21,749 nucleotides of DNA from Elysia marginata (taxonomy: Eukaryota > Mollusca > Gastropoda > Plakobranchidae). The translations under genes were made by a program, and so were the position numbers. Positions 1-11,650 of the stretch are shown piece after piece. Each line of letters begins with the position of its first letter. The first letter of the stretch is position 1. The stretch covers positions 114,096-135,844 of the forward strand of contig BMAT01003257.1 in assembly GCA_019649035.1 (NCBI GenBank), given 5' to 3'. The notes under the pieces were generated by a model. The model was not told the DNA's origin. It ran no database searches and saw only the letters and a program-made list of their open reading frames with translations.

Positions 1-3000
1 CCCCCCCCCCCGCCCTTTCGCAAAGGCTCTTATCATCTTGTTACAAGACACATCATCTAGAGCTGCACGTGAATATACGATGTTTCATAAAGACCAATAA
101 GTCTGCTCTACTACGTGTGACAATAAGAAGGCGCAAGATGTAATTGTGAAGAAATGAAAAGTCGTTCGCTCGGTGGCAGCGGTGGAAAGCTGCCCAACTT
201 AAGCAATATATTTATTATGATCAGCAATATGGCGTGTGGTACTCATACCATCTTAGTGTTAGTTTCCTCTGATGTTGACGAAAATAACTGACACCCGTGA
301 CAGAGTCTGAGTGTCACTGCAGACACAAGCTACTCTTCGATTGGTAGGACACGTATTATACATAAATACATGTAAGTAAGTACTATACATGTAACCAGTA
401 CAGGCGTATCGAATCTCTGTATAGATAACTTACTCTTTACATTGTGTATGTACTGCAGGCATGTTTTGTCGGCCAGCGCCTCACACCGATGGTTAACGAG
501 TAAAGTGAACAGCGACGTCTTTGTCTCCCCCCCCCCGGACACACCCACCCAGCTACCCGGTTCTCTACTGTGGGTTGGCAGTTGGGAGCATCACACGCGC
601 AGTTAGGTCCAGTGAAGAAAATACCGGTACCGATACCGCTAGATTTTCATTGTGAGTCAGCCGACCCTGGTAGAGCTTCTCTATTGGCCTCTAGGCTATA
701 GCTGGATCCAAAAATAGCCAGAGTGGAAGATTCGATTCCCACGGGATAGGAATGGGAAAAGGGCGGAGTTACCAAAAACACAGAGCGGTCACAACCCCAA
801 CCGGCGCATTGCCATTAATAGGTCTGTTGATGGGTCAGACAAGATCGTAGATTGACAATCGTAATCGTTAATGTGAATCATCTTTGCTACCGTACGTGTG
901 ATTTAAGTATAGAACGTTTTCACGTAGCCCTAGAATCCTCTTAAAAGCGCCTTTCGTTGGTTCTCCGACATGCCATTACCAACCAAAATCACCTTTTGAA
1001 CTAAGGAGCACTAGTTAAACTGTACATCACTCTAGCATACTGACGAGATTTTTCAGTTTCATTGCTTTTAGCCGGGTACTCATTTAACGCGTTAGTAAGG
1101 CGAGGAAACATGTGTAAGGAACCTTTCCCAAGGGCAAAACGTGGACCTCCTTTAGTCAGTGTTCGAATCCCAGACCCCCCTGTCCGAGAGCCAACTGTTT
1201 ATTACTGTTTAGATAACAAGTTGTTTAAATACCTTGTGCCCGTATCCTTTGGGTAAAGCAATGTGAATAGAATTTTTTTTATTATGATACTATCTTACAC
1301 GTAATTGATATTTTTACATTACTAATGCTAGGATGATAATAGGAAAAATCCCCAGTACATGGCCTATAACCAAGGATCGATTCCATTTGGCAAACTGGTG
1401 TCAACTGAACTCACACGACCCGCCAATGGAAAGACAGCAAGTTGGTGTCAAACGTTCCAATGCATAATTTATATCGTGGACGCGTGGTCTAAGAGGCAAA
1501 AGGTTCTAGCTGTCACCAAAATCTATTGCAGTTGGAACGCTTTGTTTCTAAGCCCGCGCCAGGTGTATTCTGATACATGATTAGCGATGAATTGATTAAG
1601 GTTGAGCACTGCTAAACTGGTTTACTTGTCGATATATTAACGAGGCTCGTGTCAAACAAGAACAAGCAAAGATCTTGGTTCTCAGTGAGATCAAAGTACC
1701 CGCCGCACAGAGATGGGAGTCAGCGATGCTGCTGACATCGAGGTACGGACCACGGTAAAGCCATTTCGGCGGTCGCCAAAACTATTGGATTTGGCGAAGA
1801 ACTGCGTGTCTGGTATTTGTCGGAAACGAAAACAAGCTTGTAGGGATTCTGAGAAGAGCGAGACCGATCCGGCTCAATCAGTACTTTATCATCAGTGATC
1901 AAATCACATCCCGAAAGTAGTCACCGTCTTACTGCTGAGGTACATTTAAGGCCTTCAACCACCAGAAAAATCCTCCTCAGTGCACAAGTCAAACGAGTAT
2001 AATAAAAAAGGAAGGTGGGGGGGGGGGGAAGGAGAGCTACAGTACCTGTATCTTCACGATATTGTACAATCTAAAAAACATGCAATGCCAACCATAAGGT
2101 AGTTAAAAAGAAGTTTTGACTTAAACACTTTGACAATTGTCTTTGAATTGACGAGTTGGTAGGGACGACGGATAAGCCTGTCTTTTTCAGATCAGTTGTA
2201 AAACATGGCAGGAAATATAAACGAAAGGAAAAAATAAGGAAGGGAGGGAGGGTGGGGTGCTATACGACGCGTATTTCAATCAGTGGTCAACAAACTTAAC
2301 GATATTTAGAGCTTTTCACATTACCAAACTCCACCACAACGGTTTGTGCGTAATGCGATTAGAGAGCATTCAGTGGAATGGGCGCTGTAGATAAAAAAGG
2401 TTCTTTACTTTTTACTTTTGGTATGACGACACGTATGTGTGAACTATCTAGGCCGCCAATTGTGAGCGCAAACAAATTCTAGGTCTTGCACCACCAACTT
2501 CCCCCACTCTTACCCTTTTCACATAAATAATTTTGTTTATATTTCTGGGCCAGCGACCGTTAGTGCTACCAAAATCTAGGTTTGCGCCTCGTCTCCCTAG
2601 TACCTTACTTCCACAGTTACAATAACTTGCAGAGTTGTGAATGGCAGACGAAAAAAATCTGAACGGAACATAAAACTCTTAGTTTTTTAAAGAATTAACA
2701 GAACTATGCAGTTACAATAGACAAGGGCAATCTCTCTCTAAGGCTAAATAGGAGCAGGAAATGAAATTGCTAACAAAATTTAAACTGAAATACCAAATTT
2801 GAGAGGGGGGGAAGCTGAATCAGCTGAAATCTAAAAGATTTACATCCCTGTTATTCGAACCCCTCCATCCCACCTTTCGCTGACTTCAATGGCACAATAT
2901 TAACGAGAAATAGTGAACTTCCTCGAGCACGGCACTGAACACCCCACAAGCCTGCCATGAATTGGCCTGACCAAGACTCGTGTTGAACGCCGCACGATGG

Positions 3001-3734
3001 CTAGCCCCCTACTGATATATAATACAAAATAAGGAATCTTTTCTTCACCACGTGTTTCCTATTGGCCACAACCAGCGACAGATTCGCTCTACAGACACAA
3101 TAGAAATGTCGACCCAGTTCCAGTGCTATCTTACTACTGCTGCTACTGCTACTACTGTGCTAGTGATGCCAATACCTGGCGTGTGAGGAAACTGACAGAG
3201 CTCTACTCTGATCTAGAGAGCCAGGCAGATCCGTGTGATAAGTTAAGTCATCTCCCTTGTAAAGTGAATACTAAATAGCGTTTTTTTTTTAATACAGCGC
3301 TTAATCCAGTAAAGTGCTCATCGCGCTACGCATGGGTTTTCCGATATGCCAGTTAATGGTATCTTTTAAAGCAACAGAGAAGCACATTTGAAGCGCATGT
3401 GTCTTGCATGTATACTGAGATTGAGAAGATCTTCAACTGCTTATAGACCGGTTCTCATTTAAAAAACACATGAACTCAGATTTAATCTAAAATACACATA
3501 TTTGCACCCCCCCGTCCTAGTAAAATTTACACTTTATGAATTCCTGATACATGCTTTCTCTTATAAATATTTTATGGGAAAAAAAAACAAAAAAAAAAAA
3601 CCGTTGACATAGTACATAAATTTATGCAAGATTCATCTAGTAGTTGAAATGTGTACCAGTACTGTTATTCGACAACGTAATAAATGGGACTCAGACTGGG
3701 ACAGCAAATCAACTTTGTATGCTTGTTCTGTAAG

Positions 3735-3770
3735 TTGTTGCTTGGTTGTGCGGTGTGAAGCAACAATAAA
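3735..3770 (+). repeat. Hairpin overlapping an AATAAA
   Basis: TTGTTGCTT (3735-3743) pairs perfectly with AAGCAACAA (3758-3766) around a 14-nt G/T-rich loop; AATAAA occupies 3765-3770, starting in the 3' arm. No plus-strand gene was recognised upstream, so a role as a poly(A) site is not supported. Confidence 0.45.
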
Positions 3771-5273
3771 ATGGAACTGAAGTGGAGCAGATAATGGATT
3801 TTATTTCCTACTTTGTATTTGCAGTTTCCCTTCACTTTGTGTATTGTAAGCTATAACTTTAAGAAGGTGATTACGCTTCTGTACTCCTTGAGAAGTCTAT
3901 GAATTAATTCTCTCATGATTATAATCACTTATAATTCCTTAAGACATGGACTGACTGCTTTAAATCTACACAAACAAAGAGAGCTCTTTTTTAGGCATGG
4001 ATGATGGAATAAACTTTTAAAAAGTACTTTTTAATTTTAAAAAAATTTAAATGACTTCAATAATCAGGCCCCAACCAAAGTTTCAGGTTCAAAAATAGTC
4101 TTTTCAGTTTCTAGAGATTTTATATTATTATTAGATCTAGTCTTGATGGCCAAAGTTTGGTGAATATATGAAACAGAAAGCTTAGACTTGAATTGCAATG
4201 CTTCCTATGTATGACCTATGTATACTCTAGATAGTTTAGTAGGGTTGCAGTCTTTACACCACTTCCTTTCTAAGTTAAACAATTGTAAGTTTTTTTTTTA
4301 TAGTTTGAAATCTGTCACTTTTTATCAAGAATCTTCCAACGCAGTTATTATGCAATACCATACAAATGGCATTTGTATTTCAAAATCTGTTGGCTTTGGA
4401 ATAAGTTTGATTGTCATTGGGGCAATTCCAGCCTAGGCTAACATATTCATTTGGAGCTACCTCAATTAATTTACTTGTTATATATATATACTTCCAATTC
4501 ATAGCTTCTATCTTCTACTTCGTTATGACATGGGAACACTGAAGAAAGGATATAAAAAATCAATTTGTGAAAAACAATAAGCACAAGGTTTGGCTTACAC
4601 CCTGACAATGTTGGTATAACCTAAGTGACACAAATTTTAAGGCATATGCAAATTTGTTTATAAATCTAGTAAGAAAGATATCCTTTGATCGTTTGATTGT
4701 GAAAAAAAAAACAAGGATCAACATTTCAATCTAGAATTAGAAAGAAGGTGGAGCTTTTAAGAACTTTGGTTGATTTATAAATCTTGCTTCTCAAAGTAAC
4801 ATGTCCCTTTTTCTCTTAGTAAGCAGTCTTTCTTTTTTGTTTAGAATCTTTATATATCTACCCAAAGTATCTATGAACAAACATTTTTTTAGGAAGCACT
4901 CAATCTGTAATCACTTTCGAGTTCCACTCTACTTTCAACTACTTTCACTGTTTTTAGGGGTTTTTTTTGTGGCTAGATACGAAACTCTTGTAACATTAAA
5001 GTGTTCTACTCATGGTCATGATTACCAGATGATAGTGTGCTCGTGGCTTTTTCAAAATTAGTGCACATTTAATACCCACAAATAAAAGAAAATGACCATC
5101 TGACTCGCATTCTATTAAAAATGAGTCTTTAAAAAGTCGAAATGCCTAGTTTTGAGATTCAAAGTCTAGAGGGTATTCAGACATCAAATCTTTTTTAGTT
5201 CATATTTTGACACTTAAGTTAAAATACAAACGGATGCCTAAAGTAAAACCTTTTTGGAACAATTTTCACACCA

Positions 5274-5285
5274 GAGTCCGGACTC
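5274..5285. repeat. 12-bp perfect palindrome
   Basis: GAGTCCGGACTC, self-complementary over all 12 bases in AT-rich surroundings. Function unknown. Confidence 0.5.
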
Positions 5286-6971
5286 ATGTTGACCTGAAAT
5301 TTATGTTTTGTGTGTTTTTGTTAATTGATATGGATATTTGGTTGCTAAGGCCTTTAAACACCTTTTTAGTTTTCTTGACTTTTTGAAACACAATTTTTTT
5401 ATTTTTTATTTTCTCCCCTTTCTGAAATTTTACAAGTCCTTCCCCTGCCAACAATCAATTTCAATCAATTATTATAAATTACGATCAGTTTAAAAGAGCC
5501 TTTCATAACACTGGTTTTTAGATTTTTTTTTCAATCAAACAAGAAATGAAATATTTACATATTTCATAATCATGCAGTTTGGTCAAGTATGCTAGCAGAC
5601 TGTAATACTAATAGGGCTAGACAGCATCAAAGTTATAAATGTAAAAAAAAAAAAACTTTTTTGAGGATATTTCCTTTCCTTTATTTGACAACCTTTATTT
5701 TTATCCATGAAAATTATTACACTTACTCAAGTGTTTTTTGGTAGTCAATTATTTGGTCCAAGAAGCGCAAATGGGGGTAACACGTAACTTCCTTGATTGA
5801 GTAAAATTCATTTCATCATTCAAATCCATGTTTTTTTGTGAGTCTTTATCTTGAGAAGTTGCATACAAAATGCTAGTGTATGATTGTTACTGCTGTTAAA
5901 CTTTTTTAAAAGCCCCGACTCTCAACTAAGTCTAAGATGAGATTTACCTCAACTTGCATAATTATAAAAAAATTGGGGGCTTGCTAAGATTAGACTATTT
6001 AAAGTCCTTTCAGACTCAGCTTTATAAAATAAATTATCTGAATAGTGAATTGTGTTCCTGTATAGATAAATGTGCAGGCTTTGCATTCTTAATTTTATTG
6101 TTATTATTTTTAATATGAACAGGGGTTCGATTATTACTGTCCATCATGGTATTTGATGTGTAGAACTTTACAATGGCATTGGAGGTAGAGCTGAAGTCCT
6201 GTTTACTGCGTTGTCAGCTGCATTTATTTTATATTTTGATTCAGCACAATTTTAACAGAGCGTTTGATTTTAACTTCAACCGCTACATAACTTCCCATAG
6301 AAGCATGACAGAGCTTTTCTGTTTGTTGTATTTGAAAGTAGAGAATTTTTCAAAACCAATATTTTATTACCCTTCAATTTTGAATTCAAGTTCAAGACTT
6401 ACTTTGACTGCAGGACTGAAAGTGAATGTAAATCAAGCTGTAAATGATTCCATTCAGTATTAACCATTTGCTTGGCTTCTTCAGTTACTGTTATATTTTA
6501 TAAATTTACTTATATTTATACATTAAAGATCTAATTATTAGCAAATACTGTTATAAGACTCTATACACATTATGAATCGGTAGGCCTATTGGATCCAATC
6601 AAGAGAACATTTGGATTATATCTTACTAAAGAAGTTTTAACATTTTAAAGTTTTTACTGTTCATTATATCCAGATCTCGATTTAATTAAAGTAGATCTAA
6701 GGCCTTCAGCTTTACTAGCTATCTAGTCTGTGATAGGGGAGGACTTCCACTCAGGGATGCCACTTAACCCTAGCTAAGCTTCAGTTTCAGTAACAAATCC
6801 TATCTGATTTTAGAAGACCTGTAATAAAGGGCCAGCTGTGCAATGAGATAAATTAAATTTAGAATATTAACAATATTAACAAACATTATATTAAATAGAC
6901 AATTTGAAGTTCAATGGGAGATAATTTTTAACTTCAACGAATGCAGAAATCCTACAGGCCATCTATCTTAC

Positions 6972-7211
6972 CTGCGGAGTTGTTTGCTGTAGCTGCTTTT
7001 GCATGATTTCACGATCTTTGTTAGACTCCAACAGCTTAGCTTCTGCCATATCCAATGCCTCTTGTTTTTCACGAAGGCTTTCCATCAATTTATCCCTCTC
7101 GTCTAGCATGTTGACCATCAGTTGCTCAAAGTTGGAATCATCCCCAGAGCCCTGAGACTCACGGTCATTAGAACCATCTTCAGAGATGGTGGGCATTACG
7201 TCGCACATCAT
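6972..7211 (-). CDS. PPFIA: Liprin-alpha, first coding exon (N-terminal 80 residues)
   Basis: Liprin-alpha (SYD-2) is a cytoplasmic scaffold of presynaptic active zones and focal adhesions; it binds LAR-type receptor phosphatases, kinesin KIF1A, RIM and ELKS. This exon encodes only the N-terminus of a protein usually about 1,200 residues long, with an N-terminal coiled coil and three C-terminal SAM domains. Seen: the start MMCDVMPTISED, nearly identical to the known family start MMCEVMPTISE; an acidic, Ser/Gly-rich linker (residues 11-27); then a conserved block FEQLMVNMLDERDKLMESL (28-46) that opens the coiled coil and runs to residue 80. The exon stops in phase 0 after TPQ, the same place as the PQ junction before EFAALTKEL in vertebrate liprins, and is followed by the donor GTAAGA (minus strand, 6971 to 6966). 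The ATG has A at -3, with a second in-frame ATG next to it. The remaining exons lie outside the window or were not seen. The paralogue is undetermined; many invertebrates have one gene. Confidence 0.93.
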
Positions 7212-8337
7212 TTTGGCAGTAAATTGATATGGAATCCAAAATAATAAGGCCTAGATCTTTAATCTAGTTACAAAATCTAAACTTGTAGTGGAGTAGACCT
7301 GTCGGGTTTCAATGGTTTAGAGGCCCCAAACCGTAAAAATTAATGAGTAGAACCTAGATCTACCGGGAGCAGATAACTCAACTCAACTGGCCTATTTTTA
7401 GGTTTAATACTTTTACTGTAGAATTACAGAATCACTCTAGATCAAGATCTAGATCTAGGCCCTCTGTAGACTTTGATTTACATGTAATTTTATCCCTTGA
7501 TGGGATAGCTAATATTTAAACCAGATCTCTTCAAGAGTCTAATCTAGATTTCGCTCAGGGTCTAGAATCGGCAGTCCCCTAAAATCTACATTTGAGTCAT
7601 CTCGAGAGATTAGAGATGCTGTACAGGGTTTACGGTAGTTTCGCTTACTGGCACTCCGTAACTGATGCCTAGCAGTCGGCGCCGGTGCGCAACAGGTCCA
7701 TGAGTCTTTTAAGTTCATAAAATATAAAATTTGAAAGCGTGTAAAACCGTCACATTTTTTATTAACGATCAAGGCCAAACGAGATTCATATTGCTATCTC
7801 GAGGTACTCAGTCACACATAAATTAGAATAACACACTGTCTTAGCCTCCCGATCGCACAAGGGAGGCCATTTTCCTTGGGAAAGTGTGTCATACCCACAA
7901 TGCATCTCATGTTGAGATAACTCTTATTGTAGTTCCAAAGAAGGGGGCGTCGTCCCTGTGTTTTGAATGAAGGCTGGGAGGGGTTTTTCTGTATGAGGAA
8001 ATTGGGCTTATTTTACGTGGGGGTAGATATGACTGCGCAGTACGGCAATAATCAGTAATCTTTGAAATAATAGAAGGAAATGCTTCAGATGTAATATTAT
8101 TATGCCATATCATTATTTTATTCCAATGTTCCGAAAGTACTGGTAGGCCTATATAACAATGACAGTAGGTCTCAGACATAGGCTAAGTGTAGACCTAGTA
8201 GGCCTATGTTGTAGGCCTACAAGTACGTTAATTTCCCATTGTTTTCCTGTTTACACACACATACAGAACATAATACTAGCTGTGATAGCGCTTTGGTTTT
8301 TAAGGTTCTTTTCAATTTTGTTACCATTGCTAATAGA
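7212..8337 (-). other. Upstream flank of liprin-alpha; probable 5' UTR/promoter side
   Basis: No convincing coding sequence. The part nearest the start codon (7248-7565) is unusually full of CTAGATC/AGATCT words. A short GC-richer patch around 7670-7700 contains several CpGs, and a perfect 7-bp hairpin, GCCTCCC/GGGAGGC, lies at 7844-7867 beside a GCCATTTT motif. These would fit a promoter or untranslated exon for the minus-strand gene, but I see no TATA box or initiator that fixes a transcription start, so promoter function is inference only. Confidence 0.3.
7844..7867. repeat. Hairpin, 7-bp perfect GC-rich stem
   Basis: GCCTCCC (7844-7850) is the exact reverse complement of GGGAGGC (7861-7867), with a 10-nt loop. 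It lies about 640 bp upstream of the liprin-alpha start, in otherwise AT-rich DNA. Function unknown. Confidence 0.45.
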
Positions 8338-8502
8338 GCTGTTGTTGTTGTTGTTGCTGCTGCCGCTGTTGTTATTGTACGGTAATTGTTATAATTTTCA
8401 TCATTATTATTAGCATCGTCATCAAAATCATCACCGTCGTCATCACCAAAATCATCGCCACCAACATTATTGTTGTTATTATTATTAGTAGTAGTAATAG
8501 TC

Positions 8503-8539
<37 letters not shown>

Positions 8540-8556
8540 AAGTAGTAGTAGTACCG

Positions 8557-8600
<44 letters not shown>

Positions 8601-8601
8601 T

Positions 8602-8673
<72 letters not shown>

Positions 8674-8676
8674 ATA
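8338..8676. repeat. Compound trinucleotide microsatellite, mainly (AGT)n
   Basis: A period-3 tract of about 340 bp built from successive blocks: (GTT)n with GCT/GCC variants (about 8338-8377), ATC/GTC/ATT variants (about 8398-8485), then (AGT)n from 8486 to 8673. The AGT block is broken by a few substitutions (near 8496-8503, 8540, 8553-8558 and 8601). From about 8602 to 8673 it is uninterrupted, about 24 copies, the part most likely to vary in length. It produces long open frames of poly-Val (plus) and poly-Thr or poly-Leu (minus), which are artefacts of the repeat. It lies about 1.1-1.5 kb upstream of the liprin-alpha start. Confidence 0.97.
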
Positions 8677-10225
8677 TTGTTAATGTAACCATTACCAGGT
8701 AAACTCGTACTACGAACTTGAAAACGAACTATGATAATCATTTAAGTCTAGCGGAATAACACTTTTAGTGTAATGCTAGATTTACAAACACGCACACAAA
8801 TTAAAGTTTTTATAGTTAATTCAATCATCAAAAGCAATTTTTCAACAGAAGCAGCTCTTTTGAAATCGAAACAGGACACTCGTCAGTTTCAGAAAATTAA
8901 CTGGTAAAGAAATCGGTGAATTTTAATTCAAGCACTGATTGTAGGAAAGTGCTATGTCCTAAAAATTAAGAATTATTTTAATTTATGGGATCATTATAAA
9001 CCTCCTTACAGCTTGATTCGGTGCACAATTTGGTTTTGCATTTGAAAATATTGACTCCATTAGCCTAATCACAGCGAGTTTTCAGAGCAAGCAATTAGAC
9101 CTATCGGAGTGAATGTTTGAAGTGGCGTTATGTCCGCAAAACTATGTCCTAATACTGCCGAAGCTACATTGAGCGTAGTGATGGCTGCATTATGCAATTT
9201 TTAATAGAAATTTCCATCCGTCATATGCTAACCTTCAAGCTGATTTTGCCTAAAATAATTCGAATGAGAACTAAGGAACCTCACTACAATTTTTCTTTAT
9301 AGTGAAGATAATGTCCAGTGTAAATTAACAATATTTTACATCATATATTAATATGAAATTAAGTAAATTTATCTCAAAGGGTGTTGTAAACTAGAAAACT
9401 AGATTATGGGCTTTCAGAAACAGCTAGTTTCTGTAGAGAACTCAGCGGAGTCAGTATTATGTCCAAATAAATAACCTGAGATTTTAAATAGGCCTAGTAA
9501 TTGCGTGTAAAATTGTATCGAAAATGTTTATAAGAGAGTGGAGCCAAGACTTATGCTGCGCATGATGAGATACAACTCAAGATCTAATTTTAGATTTTTT
9601 TAAAAGAGAAGTTCGAAAACATTACATTCTTTTTTCTCTAAAAAAGGCCTTTTTATGTAATGATAAAATTATATGATCTCCATTATGTCTAGACAGCAAA
9701 TTATTACTTTATTTGTTCCAAATTGAAAATTGACCCAAACAGCATAAAATGACAGAAGCAATGAAAATGTTGGTGTATTTTTTAGTTTAAATTTTGTAGT
9801 AAATGTTAGGTCCTCAAAATGATTGGACTTACGTGTTTACATTATGACCCGTCAGTCCCATTTCTCTCCTATTCCATTCCAAATGAGCCTCTTTTTGACA
9901 GCGTCTTTGGAAGCTCTTTCAGTTTTGTCCAAAATAGCTGGATTATTTGCAACTTTTAAAATAAAATTTTCCGTTTTAATCCATTGTCTCGGCATCGGCC
10001 ATACCCTTCAATTAGCAAAGTAGACTAGCTAGTAGCTATGCGTAGATCTACCTTTGTATTGGAAAAGCCATGCCAACAATTTTTTTTTTTTTTTTGTGTA
10101 GAAATAATGCAAGAGAGTTGGATACTGGCTGATTGGTTGATAGCAAGAAAGCCGCTGCGGCGTTCCGAAAAATTCGCTTTCAGAGCAATCTCAACGGTCA
10201 ACCGCGAGAATAGATATTATATTTG
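8677..10225. other. Intergenic DNA, no gene seen
   Basis: AT-rich, with stops in all frames and no recognisable protein. It holds a small perfect hairpin CAGAAAC/GTTTCTG (9415-9433), a cluster of TATGTCC words between 8953 and 9464, and a T15 run near 10081-10095. Confidence 0.6.
9415..9433. repeat. Hairpin, 7-bp perfect stem
   Basis: CAGAAAC (9415-9421) and GTTTCTG (9427-9433) with a 5-nt loop, in intergenic DNA. Confidence 0.4.
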
Positions 10226-10340
10226 TTCGCGTTTGTGTTCGAGCTCTATTTGATCAGTTCCTCTGCAACATGACTAATCCATTCTAGGCGAACAAGCCGC
10301 ATTCGCGTTTGTGCTCTGTATAAACGGACCTTTAGAGCAT
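10226..10340. repeat. Possible DNA-transposon end (partial)
   Basis: A 12-bp word TTCGCGTTTGTG occurs twice in direct orientation (10226-10237 and 10302-10313). A related form, ATTCGCTTTCAGAGC, lies just upstream near 10170. The second copy leads into GTATAAACGGACC; on the minus strand this reads GGTCCGTTTATAC followed by the repeats, resembling the terminal and subterminal layout of some hAT or Harbinger elements. The matching opposite end was not found, so this is only a candidate fragment. Confidence 0.25.
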
Positions 10341-10814
10341 AATGCACAGCTCAGTGAAAATTATTGCAAGAAACCAAGGGAAACAAAAATACACAGTTGC
10401 TTCCCTTTCAGACGCAGAGAGCGGGGGTTGAATTTCCTTGGAAACAATTGATGGTGGAATTACCCCAGGTTACCCTACTCGTTTTAGAGTCTCCCAACCC
10501 CTTCTCCCCGTCTTTTTGCGTGTGTTATTAATATAAGTTAATAACAATATTACTCCTTTGATGTGTTCTAGTATTGCAATATTTAGAGTGAATTGTGTAA
10601 GCTAATTCGGCCCCTTTCCCCTTTCAAGATTTGAGCAACATCCGTGTTGGGACAAGCTTGCGCCCAAACGACCTGAGTTAGACGACCGCGAACAGAGCAA
10701 ATGAATCTTAAAGAAATAATGAACTTAACTAGAGAATTGGCAGTCTAGAACAAAAGTTAATGTACCATAAAAAAATTAAATATTTAATATAAGATAATAT
10801 CTATATTAGACTTT

Positions 10815-11192
10815 GACAAAACGTCATAAATCTGTCGGTTTTGATGGAGGACAAAGTATTTTCAGAAATAACATATATAAACTAACAATATTGTCATGAT
10901 AATGGGATTTTGTGACTTTCTTAAATTGCATCATAATGCTTTGTCAGAAATTTTAAGTGAATCGATGAATAAATGTAGAAACGGCCACATCGACAGATTT
11001 TAAATAATGTTTTCTTTTTAAATTTTTTTTTAAAAACCATGAAGTCTTTTTTAATAAAATTTTCAACTGTAATAAATTATGTAGCTTGAGAAAGATATAA
11101 GAAACGACCTTTTCTATGACAGCCTTATTTTCTTTGCTATGCTTTAAAATACTTTGTCCACCATCACAACCGACAGAATCGTGACCTTTGTC
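10815..11192. mobile_element. MITE-like element with long imperfect inverted repeats
   Basis: The arm at 10823-10862 is the reverse complement of 11146-11185 at 35 of 40 positions. Allowing one indel, the arms extend outward to 10815 and 11192. The shared core, read on the right arm, is AAAATACTTTGTCC, then CCATCA, then AACCGACAGA. A third, degraded copy of the CGACAGATTT core sits inside at 10991-11000. The 378-bp unit has no coding capacity, as expected for a non-autonomous DNA transposon or fold-back element. No clear target-site duplication was seen, so the true ends may lie slightly outside the arms. Family unassigned. Confidence 0.6.
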
Positions 11193-11464
11193 CGTCCCAG
11201 CTTCATAATAGGTGAATCACATAAATGGAGGAAGTAGTGTATAGGATAGGAAAGACAGATAGGCAGAGCAGAGTTCAAATAGAATTACAGAGCAAAGAAC
11301 TGCAACAAGAACTCCCAAATCACTGCAGAAAGTATACTAACCCAATTTAACAAACCCCAAAAGCTTATCACCCCAAATAAAAAATAACCTGCTGACAATT
11401 ATATCCAGTTTCGCCAGAGTATGATAAAGTTCTAACTTGATAGAATACTTATTGTCTTAAAACT

Positions 11465-11650
11465 AACGGTGACTGTTCTGCTATTTGGTACGTCGGCGCG
11501 TATTCATCGACGACAATCTGACGATCGTGAGGTCCAACGGTGGGAAACTGGACGCTCTCGAACAGGTTATAGTAAACATGGTCTAAAATGTTGGGAAGTA
11601 AGGCTACCGGGTTAAATAGACGTGCGCACACTTTGGGAACCAGGCTTCCG
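11465..11650. other. CpG-dense patch with a minus-strand open frame
   Basis: CpG is common here (about 13 in 11461-11560) and scarce in most of the window. On the minus strand a frame is open from 11655 to a TAA at 11449-11451. Its later part (from about 11586) has balanced, exon-like codon use and follows an acceptor-like CCCAACATTTTAG, but it has no ATG start and I recognise no family. It could be a terminal exon of an unknown gene, a decayed element, or simply unmethylated regulatory DNA. Confidence 0.25.

Larger units (their letters stand above)
1..6971 (-). other. Non-coding; probable liprin-alpha intron 1 (partial)
   Basis: The next liprin-alpha coding exon would have to lie below position 6972 on the minus strand. 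I looked for it and did not see it, so this stretch is best read as part of a long first intron running off the window. Every open frame here is short (under 100 codons) and none resembles a protein I know. The stretch holds homopolymer runs of C or G (1-11, 527-536, 2017-2028), A-rich runs near 3582-3601 and 5642-5654, a hairpin over an AATAAA (3735-3770) and a 12-bp palindrome (5274-5285). The first 3.5 kb look less AT-rich than the remainder. A separate gene inside the intron cannot be excluded. Confidence 0.5.

Noticed and set aside
660..750. GGTAGAGC (669-676) and GATTCGATTCCC (729-740), resembling the A and B boxes of a tRNA-derived SINE
   Set aside because: The spacing is too long for a tRNA, the T stem is wrong and no SINE body or duplication was recognised; possibly a very old relic.
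1151..1185. GTTCGAATCC, resembling the B box of a tRNA gene
   Set aside because: The flanking bases do not form a T stem and no acceptor stem or A box is found at the right distance.
4801..5061. Hydrophobic 86-residue plus-strand open frame
   Set aside because: Phe/Leu richness comes from T-rich DNA; no homology, splice context or neighbouring signal supports it.
8217..8741. Long open frames of poly-Thr, poly-Leu and poly-Val on both strands
   Set aside because: They are translations of the trinucleotide microsatellite in different frames; there is no unique sequence that would support a protein.
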